Position numbers and translations under genes: made by a program. Source: Phycisphaeraceae bacterium D3-23 (lineage in GTDB: Bacteria > Planctomycetota > Phycisphaerae > Phycisphaerales > Phycisphaeraceae). Taken from it: DNA of 64,000 nt. Positions 1 through 8,232 of the stretch are shown piece after piece. Each line of letters begins with the position of its first letter. The first letter of the stretch is position 1. The stretch covers positions 3,224,001-3,288,000 of the forward strand of contig CP114179.1 of NCBI GenBank assembly GCA_039555135.1, written 5' to 3'. Below the pieces are notes generated by a model. The model saw nothing but the letters and a program-made list of their open reading frames with translations. It was not told the origin of the DNA and did not search any database.

Positions 1-378
1 CAACCCGCCACATCATCACCGCCCGAGTTTGTCTGGAACACATCCGGGGGCGGGGGCCGGGGCTGGTTCTTCCCCTCGCCCGGCAGTCGCAAGAACACCG
101 GCGGCGGCTGGTGGGACCCGGACAACTTCTCCGCCGACCTCCGCGACGCCAGCTGCGAAGCGGGCCTGCGTTGGTCCTGCCTAGACTTCCGCCACACCTT
201 CGGCAGCCAGCTCGCACAACGCGGCGTGAGCCTGTTCAAGATCGCGGCCCTGTTGGGTAACTCGCCAGAGATTTGCAGGCGGCACTATGCAAACTTAACT
301 CCCGAAGCGATGTGCAATGAGGTTGACTTTTCTGCGGGCAATAATTCTCCTAAACTTCTAACAGGGATGCGTCAATGA
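1..378 (+). CDS. Tyrosine recombinase/integrase, C-terminal part (5' end outside window)
   Basis: The frame is open from base 1 and ends at TGA 376-378, giving 125 codons of the catalytic C-terminus of a phage-type integrase. The recognisable block is LDFRHTFGSQLAQRG followed by LLGNSPEICRRHYANL, which contains the box II Arg, the second-box Arg and the nucleophile Tyr. The first His of the usual HxxR is Leu here and the His of LLGH is Asn. I recall this variant from planctomycete integrases, so loss of activity should not be assumed. The stop overlaps the ATG of the next gene as ATGA, so the recombinase is translationally coupled to the ParA-like gene. It suggests that the left part of the window is an integrated element. 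Confidence 0.85.
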   Translation, partial: QPATSSPPEFVWNTSGGGGRGWFFPSPGSRKNTGGGWWDPDNFSADLRDASCEAGLRWSCLDFRHTFGSQLAQRGVSLFKIAALLGNSPEICRRHYANLTPEAMCNEVDFSAGNNSPKLLTGMRQ

Positions 379-1184
379 CTAAAATTCTATCTTGCGTAAA
401 TTTGAAAGGTGGTGTCGGAAAGACAGCCATTTCTGTCAATTTCGCAGCATTCTGTGGAGAGCAAGGGCTCAATACGCTCTTGGTTGACCTAGACCCGCAA
501 ACCAATGCCACATTCTCTTGTATTAGTATCGAAGATTGGGAGAGCCATGCAACCGATCACGGCACAGCCGCGGACTTGTTGGGGGCGCGTGCCCATACAT
601 CCGCTGACGGTTCTTCGCGAGATGCCGCCGAAGTACTCGTTGAAGAAGTATTCTCTAACGTAGACCTGATTCCTTCTCATCTCGATCTCTTTACTGTAGA
701 CTTAGACCTCGCAGGTTCCTATGCTAGAGAAACTAAACTGAAACGCGCGTTAAGCCCGATCTTAGAGGATTACGATATCATCGTATGCGACTGTCCTCCA
801 AACCTGACGATCCCAACTCAAAATGCGCTTGCGATGAGTACGCATTTTGTAGTTCCAATCTCCCCTGACTTTCTATCTGGTATTGGGGTAGCACTGCTCA
901 TCAATCGTGTGGCTGAAATGGGCGCAGCTCTTGGGCAAGAACCAGAACATGTGGGCATTGTCATGTCTCGCGTCGGCAGGCCAGCCAAACATCGTTCCGA
1001 CACGGCTGCCGCCCTCCGGACGCAGTTTGGCGAGCTAGTACTTCGTCAAGAGATAAAAGAACGAGCATCAGTTGCCGCGTCTGCTGAAGCCCATACGCCG
1101 ATCTATGACATGGGGAACCGAGACGCCGCGGGCGAATTTCGTGCTGTTGGACGTGAACTCTTGCGCCGCATGGGAGTCAAGTAA
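375..1184 (+). CDS. ParA/Soj-type ATPase
   Basis: A 269-residue cytoplasmic ATPase of the ParA/MinD class. The deviant Walker A KGGVGKT is at residues 11-17, the switch region VDLDPQTNATFS follows at about 38-49, and the Walker B-like VCDCPPNLT lies near 138-146. ParA proteins dimerise on ATP and bind DNA non-specifically, usually to segregate plasmids or position cargo. No ParB or parS candidate is visible beside it. Here it is the second gene of a four-gene run in which each gene overlaps the next by 1-4 bases. The run is visibly richer in A and T than the DNA to its right, which fits horizontal origin. A role in maintaining an integrated element or in defence is inference. Confidence 0.85.
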   Translation: MTKILSCVNLKGGVGKTAISVNFAAFCGEQGLNTLLVDLDPQTNATFSCISIEDWESHATDHGTAADLLGARAHTSADGSSRDAAEVLVEEVFSNVDLIPSHLDLFTVDLDLAGSYARETKLKRALSPILEDYDIIVCDCPPNLTIPTQNALAMSTHFVVPISPDFLSGIGVALLINRVAEMGAALGQEPEHVGIVMSRVGRPAKHRSDTAAALRTQFGELVLRQEIKERASVAASAEAHTPIYDMGNRDAAGEFRAVGRELLRRMGVK

Positions 1185-1585
1185 TGAAATCACATGATTT
1201 AGCCAAAATTCTCATTCATTTGTCAGATATTCTGTATGCGGGACCTAATACCGATCTGGCCGACCTGAAAACAGGCAGCATAAAATCATCTCGAACTACC
1301 GACCGTGACAATAAGCCTGACTTGGCGATCAACTTGCACACACTCGCCACGCTGTCTAAAGTCGACAAGAGTGAGTGGATTGAGTTTAGTGAGCGATTTC
1401 ACCTACCTATCACCATTCGGCCCCGCGACGCTTCGCGAGACATTATTGGGAAACTCCTGACTTACTTGGACAATAATCCCGCAGAGCACAAGCGAATTGC
1501 CGAGAGTTCTCGCCCTGAATCTAGCGAGGGTTCGCCGGAGTTGCTTCGGGCACTTTCAGTTCTGCTCGGAGATAAAAATAAGTGA
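1184..1585 (+). CDS. Unknown small protein in ParA-coupled operon
   Basis: This 133-residue protein has no family I recognise. It starts at an ATG whose A is the last base of the ParA TAA stop, and its TGA overlaps the GTG of the following gene, so it is clearly co-translated with both. The sequence is hydrophilic with mixed charge, has no membrane segment or signal peptide, and contains a Ser/Glu-rich stretch near the C-terminus. By position it could be the partner or adaptor of the ParA ATPase, as small proteins encoded next to ParA often are, but no ParB, HTH or ribbon-helix-helix motif can be seen. Confidence 0.7.
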   Translation: MKSHDLAKILIHLSDILYAGPNTDLADLKTGSIKSSRTTDRDNKPDLAINLHTLATLSKVDKSEWIEFSERFHLPITIRPRDASRDIIGKLLTYLDNNPAEHKRIAESSRPESSEGSPELLRALSVLLGDKNK

Positions 1586-2331
1586 CAACCTTAATGAGAG
1601 AAGTTGATGCCAACTTCGAAAAATCCAAAAAGAAATTCCTGGACCAGATCACCAAAGCAGGTGGGATAACGTGTGCAGATGCATCGGTACTGCGGGATAG
1701 TTATAGGCGGATTGTTAGTTTTCAGGCTTGGCGATCCGAACTGCTGACAGGATTGATGTCGGCTGATGCGATAGCTTTCTTTCTAGAAGCGCAAAACGAC
1801 TTCGTTTCCTCACATGTCCTCGCAAGGTTTGGCTTACATCGGCCGGCTCTAAAGTCACTCCGTAGTGCGATTGAGAATGTTTATTGTTCACTCTATTACG
1901 CCGACCATCCAGTCGAGTTGCAAAAATGGCTCGAATCGAGGCATAGAATTGATAGGACAGAGCTTGAGAAATATTTGCGGTCGCACCCTACGGTTTACCC
2001 TTTGTTGAAGACTAAAGTAGACGGTATTGACGAGTTGTCTGCACAATACAAGAAACTTAATCTTGCAGTGCACGCCTCTACCGATTCAATGCGAATGACA
2101 GCAAATCTAAGAGACATTACAGTGTCTTCGGATGATTTAAGTAGCCTTCGCAAATGGGCTTCAACAGAGAGGCATGTAACACGAGCGGCAAACATGTTAC
2201 TGCTAAGTTTTTACCATACATACTTGCAGGGAAATTCACACACGAACCTTCGAAAAATAGTTGGACTTTCACTTACAGTGAAACAGAAAGATCTCGTGAA
2301 AAAGCACTTAGCCGTGTCGTTGCCTAGATAA
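1582..2331 (+). CDS. Unknown mostly helical protein, last gene of ParA-coupled operon
   Basis: A 249-residue protein starting at GTG 1582, which overlaps the upstream TGA as GTGA; an ATG at 1594 is the alternative. The sequence is predicted by eye to be almost all helical. It has a central block with HRPALKSLRSAIENVY that recalls HEPN-like or DUF5677-like helical proteins found in abortive-infection settings, but no RX4-6H RNase motif stands out. There is no signal peptide. Codon use is AT-rich like the two genes upstream and unlike the kamA locus. The function is unknown; cargo of the integrase-linked element is the most economical reading. Confidence 0.7.
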   Translation: MTTLMREVDANFEKSKKKFLDQITKAGGITCADASVLRDSYRRIVSFQAWRSELLTGLMSADAIAFFLEAQNDFVSSHVLARFGLHRPALKSLRSAIENVYCSLYYADHPVELQKWLESRHRIDRTELEKYLRSHPTVYPLLKTKVDGIDELSAQYKKLNLAVHASTDSMRMTANLRDITVSSDDLSSLRKWASTERHVTRAANMLLLSFYHTYLQGNSHTNLRKIVGLSLTVKQKDLVKKHLAVSLPR

Positions 2332-2391
2332 TGCCGCTCCGGCGGACTTGCTTCTCCGGGGCGGCCAGGTGATCTCATTTGCAGCGAGCGG

Positions 2392-2598
2392 TCAGGCCCG
2401 CCGACTTGCTTCATAGGCCTCGACCTCCTTCCTCAGGTACCGTACGATGCCGTTGCGGCCGTCGCCCAGGCAGACGCGGGTCAGGTTGGCGCGCTGGGCG
2501 ATGCGGTCCACGCTGGAGCGTGAGCAGCGCCAGCGGGCGGCTAGCTCATTGGGGGAGAAGTAGAGTGGTGGGGCGGTAGAAGATTCAGAAGGGGACAT
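2392..2598 (-). CDS. Small HTH/excisionase-like DNA-binding protein
   Basis: A 68-residue protein ending SRRA. It contains LYFSPNELAARWRCSRSSV, a winged-helix MerR/excisionase-type HTH, followed by a basic wing and the typical last helix RYLRKEVEAYEAS. I chose the ATG at 2598 because AAGGGGG lies just upstream, whereas longer readings run into the neighbouring gene. It overlaps the end of the 88-residue gene by 14 bases, so the two form a small operon. Such proteins direct excision by an integrase or regulate small islands. It converges on the ParA operon, with 60 bases between the two stops. Confidence 0.7.
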   Translation of the reverse strand: MSPSESSTAPPLYFSPNELAARWRCSRSSVDRIAQRANLTRVCLGDGRNGIVRYLRKEVEAYEASRRA

Positions 2599-2851
2599 CG
2601 TCGCCCCCTTCCGCGTCGGCCGGGAGGTTGCACTCAATCCGTTTGCAGCCGTAGGACTCGTCCCAATTCTTTTGCCCCCAGTATTCATCGGCCAGCAATG
2701 CAAACTCAGTCAGGGCCTCTTCAATCGTCGATACACCGAGCCGTGCAGCTAACGCGACCAAGCAGCCGGACATATGCGAGACGTACCAGTCAGGCGACAG
2801 AAGCGGCGGCTTCGGGTTCAGCGTGTTGTTGCCATTGGGGGCCTCAAACAA
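2585..2851 (-). CDS. Unknown 88-residue protein upstream of the HTH gene
   Basis: An 88-residue acidic protein that I do not recognise. It begins at a TTG (2851-2849); a later ATG gives a shorter form starting at MSGCLVALAARLG. A run of helices includes TIEEALTEFALLADEYW. The C-terminus overlaps the start of the excisionase-like gene by 14 bases, which argues for co-expression. Genes of this size and position are common next to excisionases in integrative elements. The start codon is uncertain. Confidence 0.5.
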   Translation of the reverse strand: MFEAPNGNNTLNPKPPLLSPDWYVSHMSGCLVALAARLGVSTIEEALTEFALLADEYWGQKNWDESYGCKRIECNLPADAEGGDDVPF

Positions 2852-3050
2852 GTCACCTGCGCCGTCGGGGTCCAGCCGGTTGCTGTACGTGCGCGCATGC
2901 CCGCGCCCGGCAGTGCCCCCGCACGCTTAGCTGGGTCGGCAAAGCATGCACCTGATCAGTGGTTGTCTTGATATGGAAGCAGCGATCGCTTTCATCAAAC
3001 TCGGTACTGGCAATCGAGCAGTCTTGGCGCCGCCGATTCATGGCAGCAGA

Positions 3051-3079
3051 TTCCAGTTCAATGCGAAAGCATGTATACT
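3051..3079 (+). promoter_or_regulatory. Candidate sigma70 promoter of the STAND cluster
   Basis: A good -10 box TATACT (3074-3079) lies 17 bases after a weak -35 TTCCAG (3051-3056), about 57 bases before the ATG of the 1107-residue gene, which has AAGGA as its ribosome site. The 285-base gap 2852-3136 holds this promoter and presumably that of the divergent minus-strand pair. I see no other gene in it. Confidence 0.45.
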
Positions 3080-3136
3080 GCGGTAACATTTGTGAGGGCC
3101 GAACTAGAAGTCAGTTGTAGCGCATAAGGAATCAAG

Positions 3137-6100
3137 ATGGTCAGAGTACGAGAGGTTGCAACTGCGGCATCCATACTTGGAACCTTGATCGTGATGGGCT
3201 GTGCATCTAGCGCCTGCCTGCCAGCCGCGGCAACGGGCGGTCTATTGGTGGGTTTGCTTCAGAACCTTTCTTTTGGGGCGGCAGGGAATGAAGTCCACCA
3301 GCTGATAAACGCCGTCTTCCGTAAACAAACAAGCCGTAAAGATGTCATGATCAACCATGATATCCATGCGCTGGTCGGCAAGGCGATCCTCTATGTCCTA
3401 GAAGGGGCGAAAAGCGATGCTAAGGGCACCCCCGCATCGCAGTTTTACCGAAAGCTCATTAAGTCCCTGACAGCACGGTGGTCGGACTACAATCCGACAG
3501 ACGAGTTTAGTGAGCTCACCGACGAGGGCATCCCCGCCTATTTTTCGGATGATCATTCCGGCAGGCTCGATGCAATCGAGTGGGTCAAGCTCCTAACCGT
3601 TTTGTCACAGGACATTCAGGACCCCGGCAAGGAGGAGTATCTGGGCGTTGCAGGCCAGTCGCTCCAGGAGCGCTTCGCCTACACCTTGCTTCAGCTGACG
3701 AAGGCGGATTTTGCGCCGGGCGAGACGAAGTCAGAGTTCGGTGGGAAGGCGTTCGCGGGTGTGAAGCTGGCGATCATCAAAGAGATTACCGGCCAGCTCT
3801 CGGGCCTGGATCGGGCCGTGAACGCCATCGGCATCAAGCAGGACGCGACGCATTCCGACATCAAGCGTTTGAATGCTACCGTCTTGCGGTTTGTTGAGCA
3901 GATTGGCCGCGACATTGTGGCGCATCGCGAGACGCTGATCAAAGAAATCAAGGCGGCGCAGGACCAGCAGACCGAAGTCCTGATGGCTGAGTTGTATGAA
4001 CTAACGGGCGAACTGGCACAGGTGCTCGGCACGATCCTGACTCGCCTGACCCAGCACAATGAGCAGCAGCAAGCGGAACACCTCAAGCTGAACGATGAGC
4101 TTCGCGCGATGCGATCCGAGATTCGTACGTTCCGTGCGATACATTTTCACCATCCGGACGACGTCGGCCTGGTCTCGCCCCTGATGCAGATCGTGGATCG
4201 GTCTGGCGACTCGTCCGCGAACCCGTCGTTGCACTATAAATTCGCATGGGACGCGTTCGTGGGGCGGGACGAGCTTGTTCAGGAGTTGATCCACGGGTTC
4301 CTGGCCTTTGATGCGCCGCGCCATGAGCAGATCGGCTTTAGCTGGACGCTGGTGTATGGCAAGGCGGGCTCGGGGAAGAGCCGGCTCGCCCTGGAGCTCG
4401 TTCGAGAGGCGTGTTCGCAGTACGAGGACATCTTGCCGCGGAGCGGATACTGCGGAAACGGGCTCCCCGCATGGTGGGGCGCGATTAAAAAAGAGAACCT
4501 CGAGGATACACTTCGCAGAGATGAACTGCGGCGATGGGACCTGGACGGCCCGGCGCTGATGGTCATCGATTATGCGGGGATGAGTGTCGACCTGCTCGCC
4601 GCTCTCACCGAGTTCAAGAAGCTTTCACACAAGTACAAGCAGATGGTGCGCGTCCTGCTCCTGGACCGTCGAAATGACAGCGAAGAAATCGAACGGCTGT
4701 CCAAGCAGACTCATGGGCTGATCGGCAGCATGTACATGCCCGAAACCTCGAGGGCGTCCGACCGTTTCGGCATTCAACTGGAGCCACTCAAGGACGACGA
4801 AGATGTCGTCGAGATCATGGTCAATCGCATCAAGAGCCGTCGGCCCCTGCGCGACCACGAGACGCCCCAATGGCTGCTGAAACAGCTTGACACAATCGAC
4901 GATTCGGGGCAGCGCCGCCCCCTTTTTGCCGGCATGGTGGGGCAGATCTTCGCCTCCGAGGTCGGCCCGGGCAACAACGGGAGTGACGACTGGCTGACCG
5001 CCAGGAGCGAGCTCTTAGATTCCGTGATCGAACTGGAGGAGTCGCACTGGAAGCAGCACAAAGAGTTTGTTCGGTCGGTATATCGGCAACACAAGAACCT
5101 GCTCGCGCTAAGCACGGGTTGCCGGGGGGTTCCGATTTGTGTCCATGATGAACTCGCAACCCTAGCCCCCTCGGAGGTGGCGAAGGTCGGGGTGCCGAAC
5201 CTCGACAGCCGGAATCTCGACCTCTTCGAACGGATGTGCTCTCCGGGGGCGGCGGCAGATGCTTATGGGATTCTTGAGCCCGATATCATCGGCGAGTGGT
5301 TCACGCTTCGGCAGCTACAAGCCAATGAAACGGACTCGATTCGGCTCGATGCGTTCGTCGAAATCGCATGGAAAGTTGCGCCGCAGGGCGTCTCCGACTT
5401 CATCTTTATGTGCGTGCAGGACCACGCGATGGAGGTGGATCGGCTTGGCATCGACAACCTGCTTCCACCGGCTGGCGACAGCACGCTCGAGGTGGTGCGG
5501 CTGCTGCGCGATGTTCTGCGCGAGTTGCTGAACATCCTGGCCGAGACTTCGGTAGCGAAGGAAGAGGCGCCCGACCTTGCGAGTGGCGCTGTCGTGGGTT
5601 TCGCCAAGAAGGTTTTTCACCTGCTCCAGGACCGTATCGATTCTGCAGGATGCAACGCCGCGGATGACGACGCATTGATCGGGGAGATTTCCGAGTCGGC
5701 GATGATCTATATCAATATCATCCTTTGGCTCGAATCGGCGGAGGTGCGGACGCTGACGCGGAAGGATTATGAAGAGACCCGGTCCGCGCTCGACAAGCCG
5801 GGGATGCTGGCGGCCGCCAATGCCACCTCCGGGCGGCGGCGCAACCGCGCCGCTTTTGCCCGTGCGATGGGGTATGCGGCCTTTAGCAAGGGCACGAGTG
5901 TGCCGTTCGATACGCAAGGCCGGACAACATCGACCGACGAGACACTTGCGGGCCACCTCGATGCGGCGAGCAACTCCCTGGCCCGTTCTTCGAGTGCCGA
6001 TGAGCCGCGTGAGAAGGGGCGGCCAAGTGGCATCGTCATGGACCAAGGCACCATTGTCAGCGCCTTCGGCCGCGGCAGGCGCAGGCACCTCGCGCCCCGC

Positions 6101-6460
6101 GACGCCGGCATCAAGTTCGGCAGCCAGCCGATCTATCGTCTGGCCGGTAAGCTGCTTGAAGACGCGGCGCAGTTCTTCCGGAATCTCGCCGAACAGAACG
6201 AAAAGATCGAGAAAGAAATGCAAGAGAATGCCGACGTGTTCGTCAAGATGGCCAAGCTCATCGGTGAAGACCCGATTGGCATCATCAACGAGAAATCGCA
6301 TAGCGAACTGGCGTCCCGGCTCCTGCAGGACTCGGCTAAGTTCTTCGAAACACTTGCAGATCAAAACCCCCCTATCAGTAAACAGATGCGAGAAAACGCG
6401 AACGTCTACCGCCATATCGGGGACCTTGTCGCGATCTCGCCGCTCGGGGAGATCGATTGA
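3137..6460 (+). CDS. Membrane-anchored STAND-like NTPase, candidate anti-phage sensor
   Basis: This is a 1107-residue protein. Residues about 10-55 are hydrophobic and rich in Gly/Ala (two likely membrane passes or a glycine-zipper-like segment), residues about 232-330 look coiled-coil, and a P-loop NTPase domain starts at FVGRDELVQEL (about 374). Walker A is GKAGSGKS at 408-415, Walker B is ALMVIDYAG at 473-481, and a sensor-like strand VRVLLLDRR is near 503. The IDYAG form of Walker B is what I recall from STAND-class ATPases, many of which sense phage proteins. The C-terminus carries two copies of a repeat of about 57 residues (from about 1001 and 1058). Its stop overlaps the next gene's start as TTGA. 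The anti-phage role is inference from architecture and genomic setting. Confidence 0.75.
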   Translation: MVRVREVATAASILGTLIVMGCASSACLPAAATGGLLVGLLQNLSFGAAGNEVHQLINAVFRKQTSRKDVMINHDIHALVGKAILYVLEGAKSDAKGTPASQFYRKLIKSLTARWSDYNPTDEFSELTDEGIPAYFSDDHSGRLDAIEWVKLLTVLSQDIQDPGKEEYLGVAGQSLQERFAYTLLQLTKADFAPGETKSEFGGKAFAGVKLAIIKEITGQLSGLDRAVNAIGIKQDATHSDIKRLNATVLRFVEQIGRDIVAHRETLIKEIKAAQDQQTEVLMAELYELTGELAQVLGTILTRLTQHNEQQQAEHLKLNDELRAMRSEIRTFRAIHFHHPDDVGLVSPLMQIVDRSGDSSANPSLHYKFAWDAFVGRDELVQELIHGFLAFDAPRHEQIGFSWTLVYGKAGSGKSRLALELVREACSQYEDILPRSGYCGNGLPAWWGAIKKENLEDTLRRDELRRWDLDGPALMVIDYAGMSVDLLAALTEFKKLSHKYKQMVRVLLLDRRNDSEEIERLSKQTHGLIGSMYMPETSRASDRFGIQLEPLKDDEDVVEIMVNRIKSRRPLRDHETPQWLLKQLDTIDDSGQRRPLFAGMVGQIFASEVGPGNNGSDDWLTARSELLDSVIELEESHWKQHKEFVRSVYRQHKNLLALSTGCRGVPICVHDELATLAPSEVAKVGVPNLDSRNLDLFERMCSPGAAADAYGILEPDIIGEWFTLRQLQANETDSIRLDAFVEIAWKVAPQGVSDFIFMCVQDHAMEVDRLGIDNLLPPAGDSTLEVVRLLRDVLRELLNILAETSVAKEEAPDLASGAVVGFAKKVFHLLQDRIDSAGCNAADDDALIGEISESAMIYINIILWLESAEVRTLTRKDYEETRSALDKPGMLAAANATSGRRRNRAAFARAMGYAAFSKGTSVPFDTQGRTTSTDETLAGHLDAASNSLARSSSADEPREKGRPSGIVMDQGTIVSAFGRGRRRHLAPRDAGIKFGSQPIYRLAGKLLEDAAQFFRNLAEQNEKIEKEMQENADVFVKMAKLIGEDPIGIINEKSHSELASRLLQDSAKFFETLADQNPPISKQMRENANVYRHIGDLVAISPLGEID

Positions 6461-8226
6461 TTAGTAAAGCGCCCCAACCCGAACCGGCCCCTTTCCCGCA
6501 GGCCATGGACGTCATGTCCTGGGCCCAGGAGGTCACGGGCGTCTCCTGGGTGCCCGGGGACCAATCGCCAAATCGCGAGACCCAATATGGGCTCTTGCAG
6601 TATGTGCTGGGTGCTCACCGCTTCCTCGCCGTTGCTGCGCTTGAAGTCGACGACTATGGCTTTGCGGTTCGTCTCGCTGCGGCGGTCAACGACGAGGTCC
6701 TGGAAGAACTGGCGACGAACCACGAGCAAAAGCGACCGGCGATCAAGAGTCTGCTGCAGCGGGCGCGGACGCACATGAAGCGAGCGCAGAATAGCGACCT
6801 GGCGTTTGCGAGCCGACTCGAGTCCTCCCGACTGGCCGATTGCCTGGGCCACGCTCTGATCGCTGGGCTGGTGCAGGATGCCTCCGAGGCCGAAGGGGCC
6901 GCCCGGTCCCAGTCGTTGAAGCATCTCGGGCTGGCGCTGGGCTACGCGACCTTCGCGCAGCGCGGCTTCGACCCCCTCCGCGCTCTTGAAATCACCCGTG
7001 ATTCGGTGGGCCTCCTTGCCAGGCACCCCGACTCCAGCGACCTGCTGGATGCGGTAGGTTGGGGGATCAATACCGCGCTGATCCCGGCTCATGAAGAGGC
7101 GCCGGCGATAGATGAAGAAGCTGTACCCAAAGCAGCCACGGTGTGGTCGGTGGTCCGCCAAGCGGTTCTAGCCGCCCTGGACAATCAGGGGGTGGAGGTC
7201 TGCTCCACCGCATTTGTTGGGTCGCTGGCGAACCTGGTCCCGATGCTTCCCCAGGCCGACTACGACGAAGTGTTAGGGCTGTGTTTAGCCGCGATCCGGC
7301 GTTGGGATACCGAAGACGAAGGCAAAAACGCCGCGTACGCTTTCTATACGGTTTGGCGCCTCTGTCAGAATATCTACAAGGAAGAGGAGCTCGACGCCTA
7401 TCGCCCACAGGCGGTCGAGTTGATGCGGGAGCTAGTAACCAAGGCCAAGCTGCTGCCCGAGAAGGTGCAGTTACTCAAGATGATCGTGGGGCAAAACGGC
7501 TACCCGATCGCCACCGGTTTCCCAATGCTTGAGCAGATTGTCGATAGCGAAACGCTCAAAAACTTCTTTGAGCTATTGAAGGAGTCGATCACTGAGGAGG
7601 CTGATGCAGCGGATACGCCGTGGATGGTGGTCGCGCTTAGAATCCTGGCAGACCGGTGTGGCATCGATTTAATCGCCGCCGCATGGCAGGCGACATCGAG
7701 TGCGGGTGAGACGATTCGGGCCTATTGGCTTGAAGAGATCGCGGCGCAAGCTCCTGGGGAGTGGTCGCGTGATCAGCTCGATGCACACGTCGATGCCCTG
7801 CTGGCGTCCTATGGTGGGTCCGCAGACTTCGCAGATGTACATAATGACAGCCGCCTCCACAGAGCGCTGGCGACACTGTCTGCTTCGGCCAATATGCTCG
7901 ACGATGTTGATGCGGCGGGCGCGCTGGTTGAGAAGGTCCGTACATGCGAGGCGTTTGGCTTCCGCGAACTTTGTCTCGCGATCGCGATGGCTGCCCCAGG
8001 CCTTGCAGGCCGGCACCCCGCGACACTCGAGGTGTGGAGTGGGCTAGTGCTAGATGGGACCCAAGCTGGACGCAACGGTCAGGGCACACCGAAACGCGAT
8101 GCCGAGATCGCTGCGCTTACTCTCCACACGCTGGCCATCGAGCACAGTAAGTCCGGCCCCGAACGTGCGGCGGCGTGTTACGACGCGGTGGAATCCCTAC
8201 TATCGACGACCGAGCCAGAGAGGTAG
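6457..8226 (+). CDS. Unknown large helical-repeat protein, STAND cluster gene 2
   Basis: A 589-residue soluble protein that appears helical throughout, with Ala/Leu-rich amphipathic stretches as in HEAT or TPR-like solenoids, but no consensus repeat I can assign. Translation would begin at TTG 6457, sharing four bases (TTGA) with the upstream stop, so it is strictly coupled to the NTPase. No catalytic motif, signal peptide or membrane segment is seen. In multi-gene STAND-type systems such a protein could be a target-recognition or scaffold subunit, but this is guesswork. The function is unknown. Confidence 0.7.
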   Translation: MISKAPQPEPAPFPQAMDVMSWAQEVTGVSWVPGDQSPNRETQYGLLQYVLGAHRFLAVAALEVDDYGFAVRLAAAVNDEVLEELATNHEQKRPAIKSLLQRARTHMKRAQNSDLAFASRLESSRLADCLGHALIAGLVQDASEAEGAARSQSLKHLGLALGYATFAQRGFDPLRALEITRDSVGLLARHPDSSDLLDAVGWGINTALIPAHEEAPAIDEEAVPKAATVWSVVRQAVLAALDNQGVEVCSTAFVGSLANLVPMLPQADYDEVLGLCLAAIRRWDTEDEGKNAAYAFYTVWRLCQNIYKEEELDAYRPQAVELMRELVTKAKLLPEKVQLLKMIVGQNGYPIATGFPMLEQIVDSETLKNFFELLKESITEEADAADTPWMVVALRILADRCGIDLIAAAWQATSSAGETIRAYWLEEIAAQAPGEWSRDQLDAHVDALLASYGGSADFADVHNDSRLHRALATLSASANMLDDVDAAGALVEKVRTCEAFGFRELCLAIAMAAPGLAGRHPATLEVWSGLVLDGTQAGRNGQGTPKRDAEIAALTLHTLAIEHSKSGPERAAACYDAVESLLSTTEPER

Positions 8227-8232
8227 ATCGAA

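Noticed and set aside
2853-3089. Minus-strand open frame of 78 codons before the STAND gene
   Set aside because: Arg/His-rich end, no ribosome site, and it covers the promoter region; not a convincing gene.
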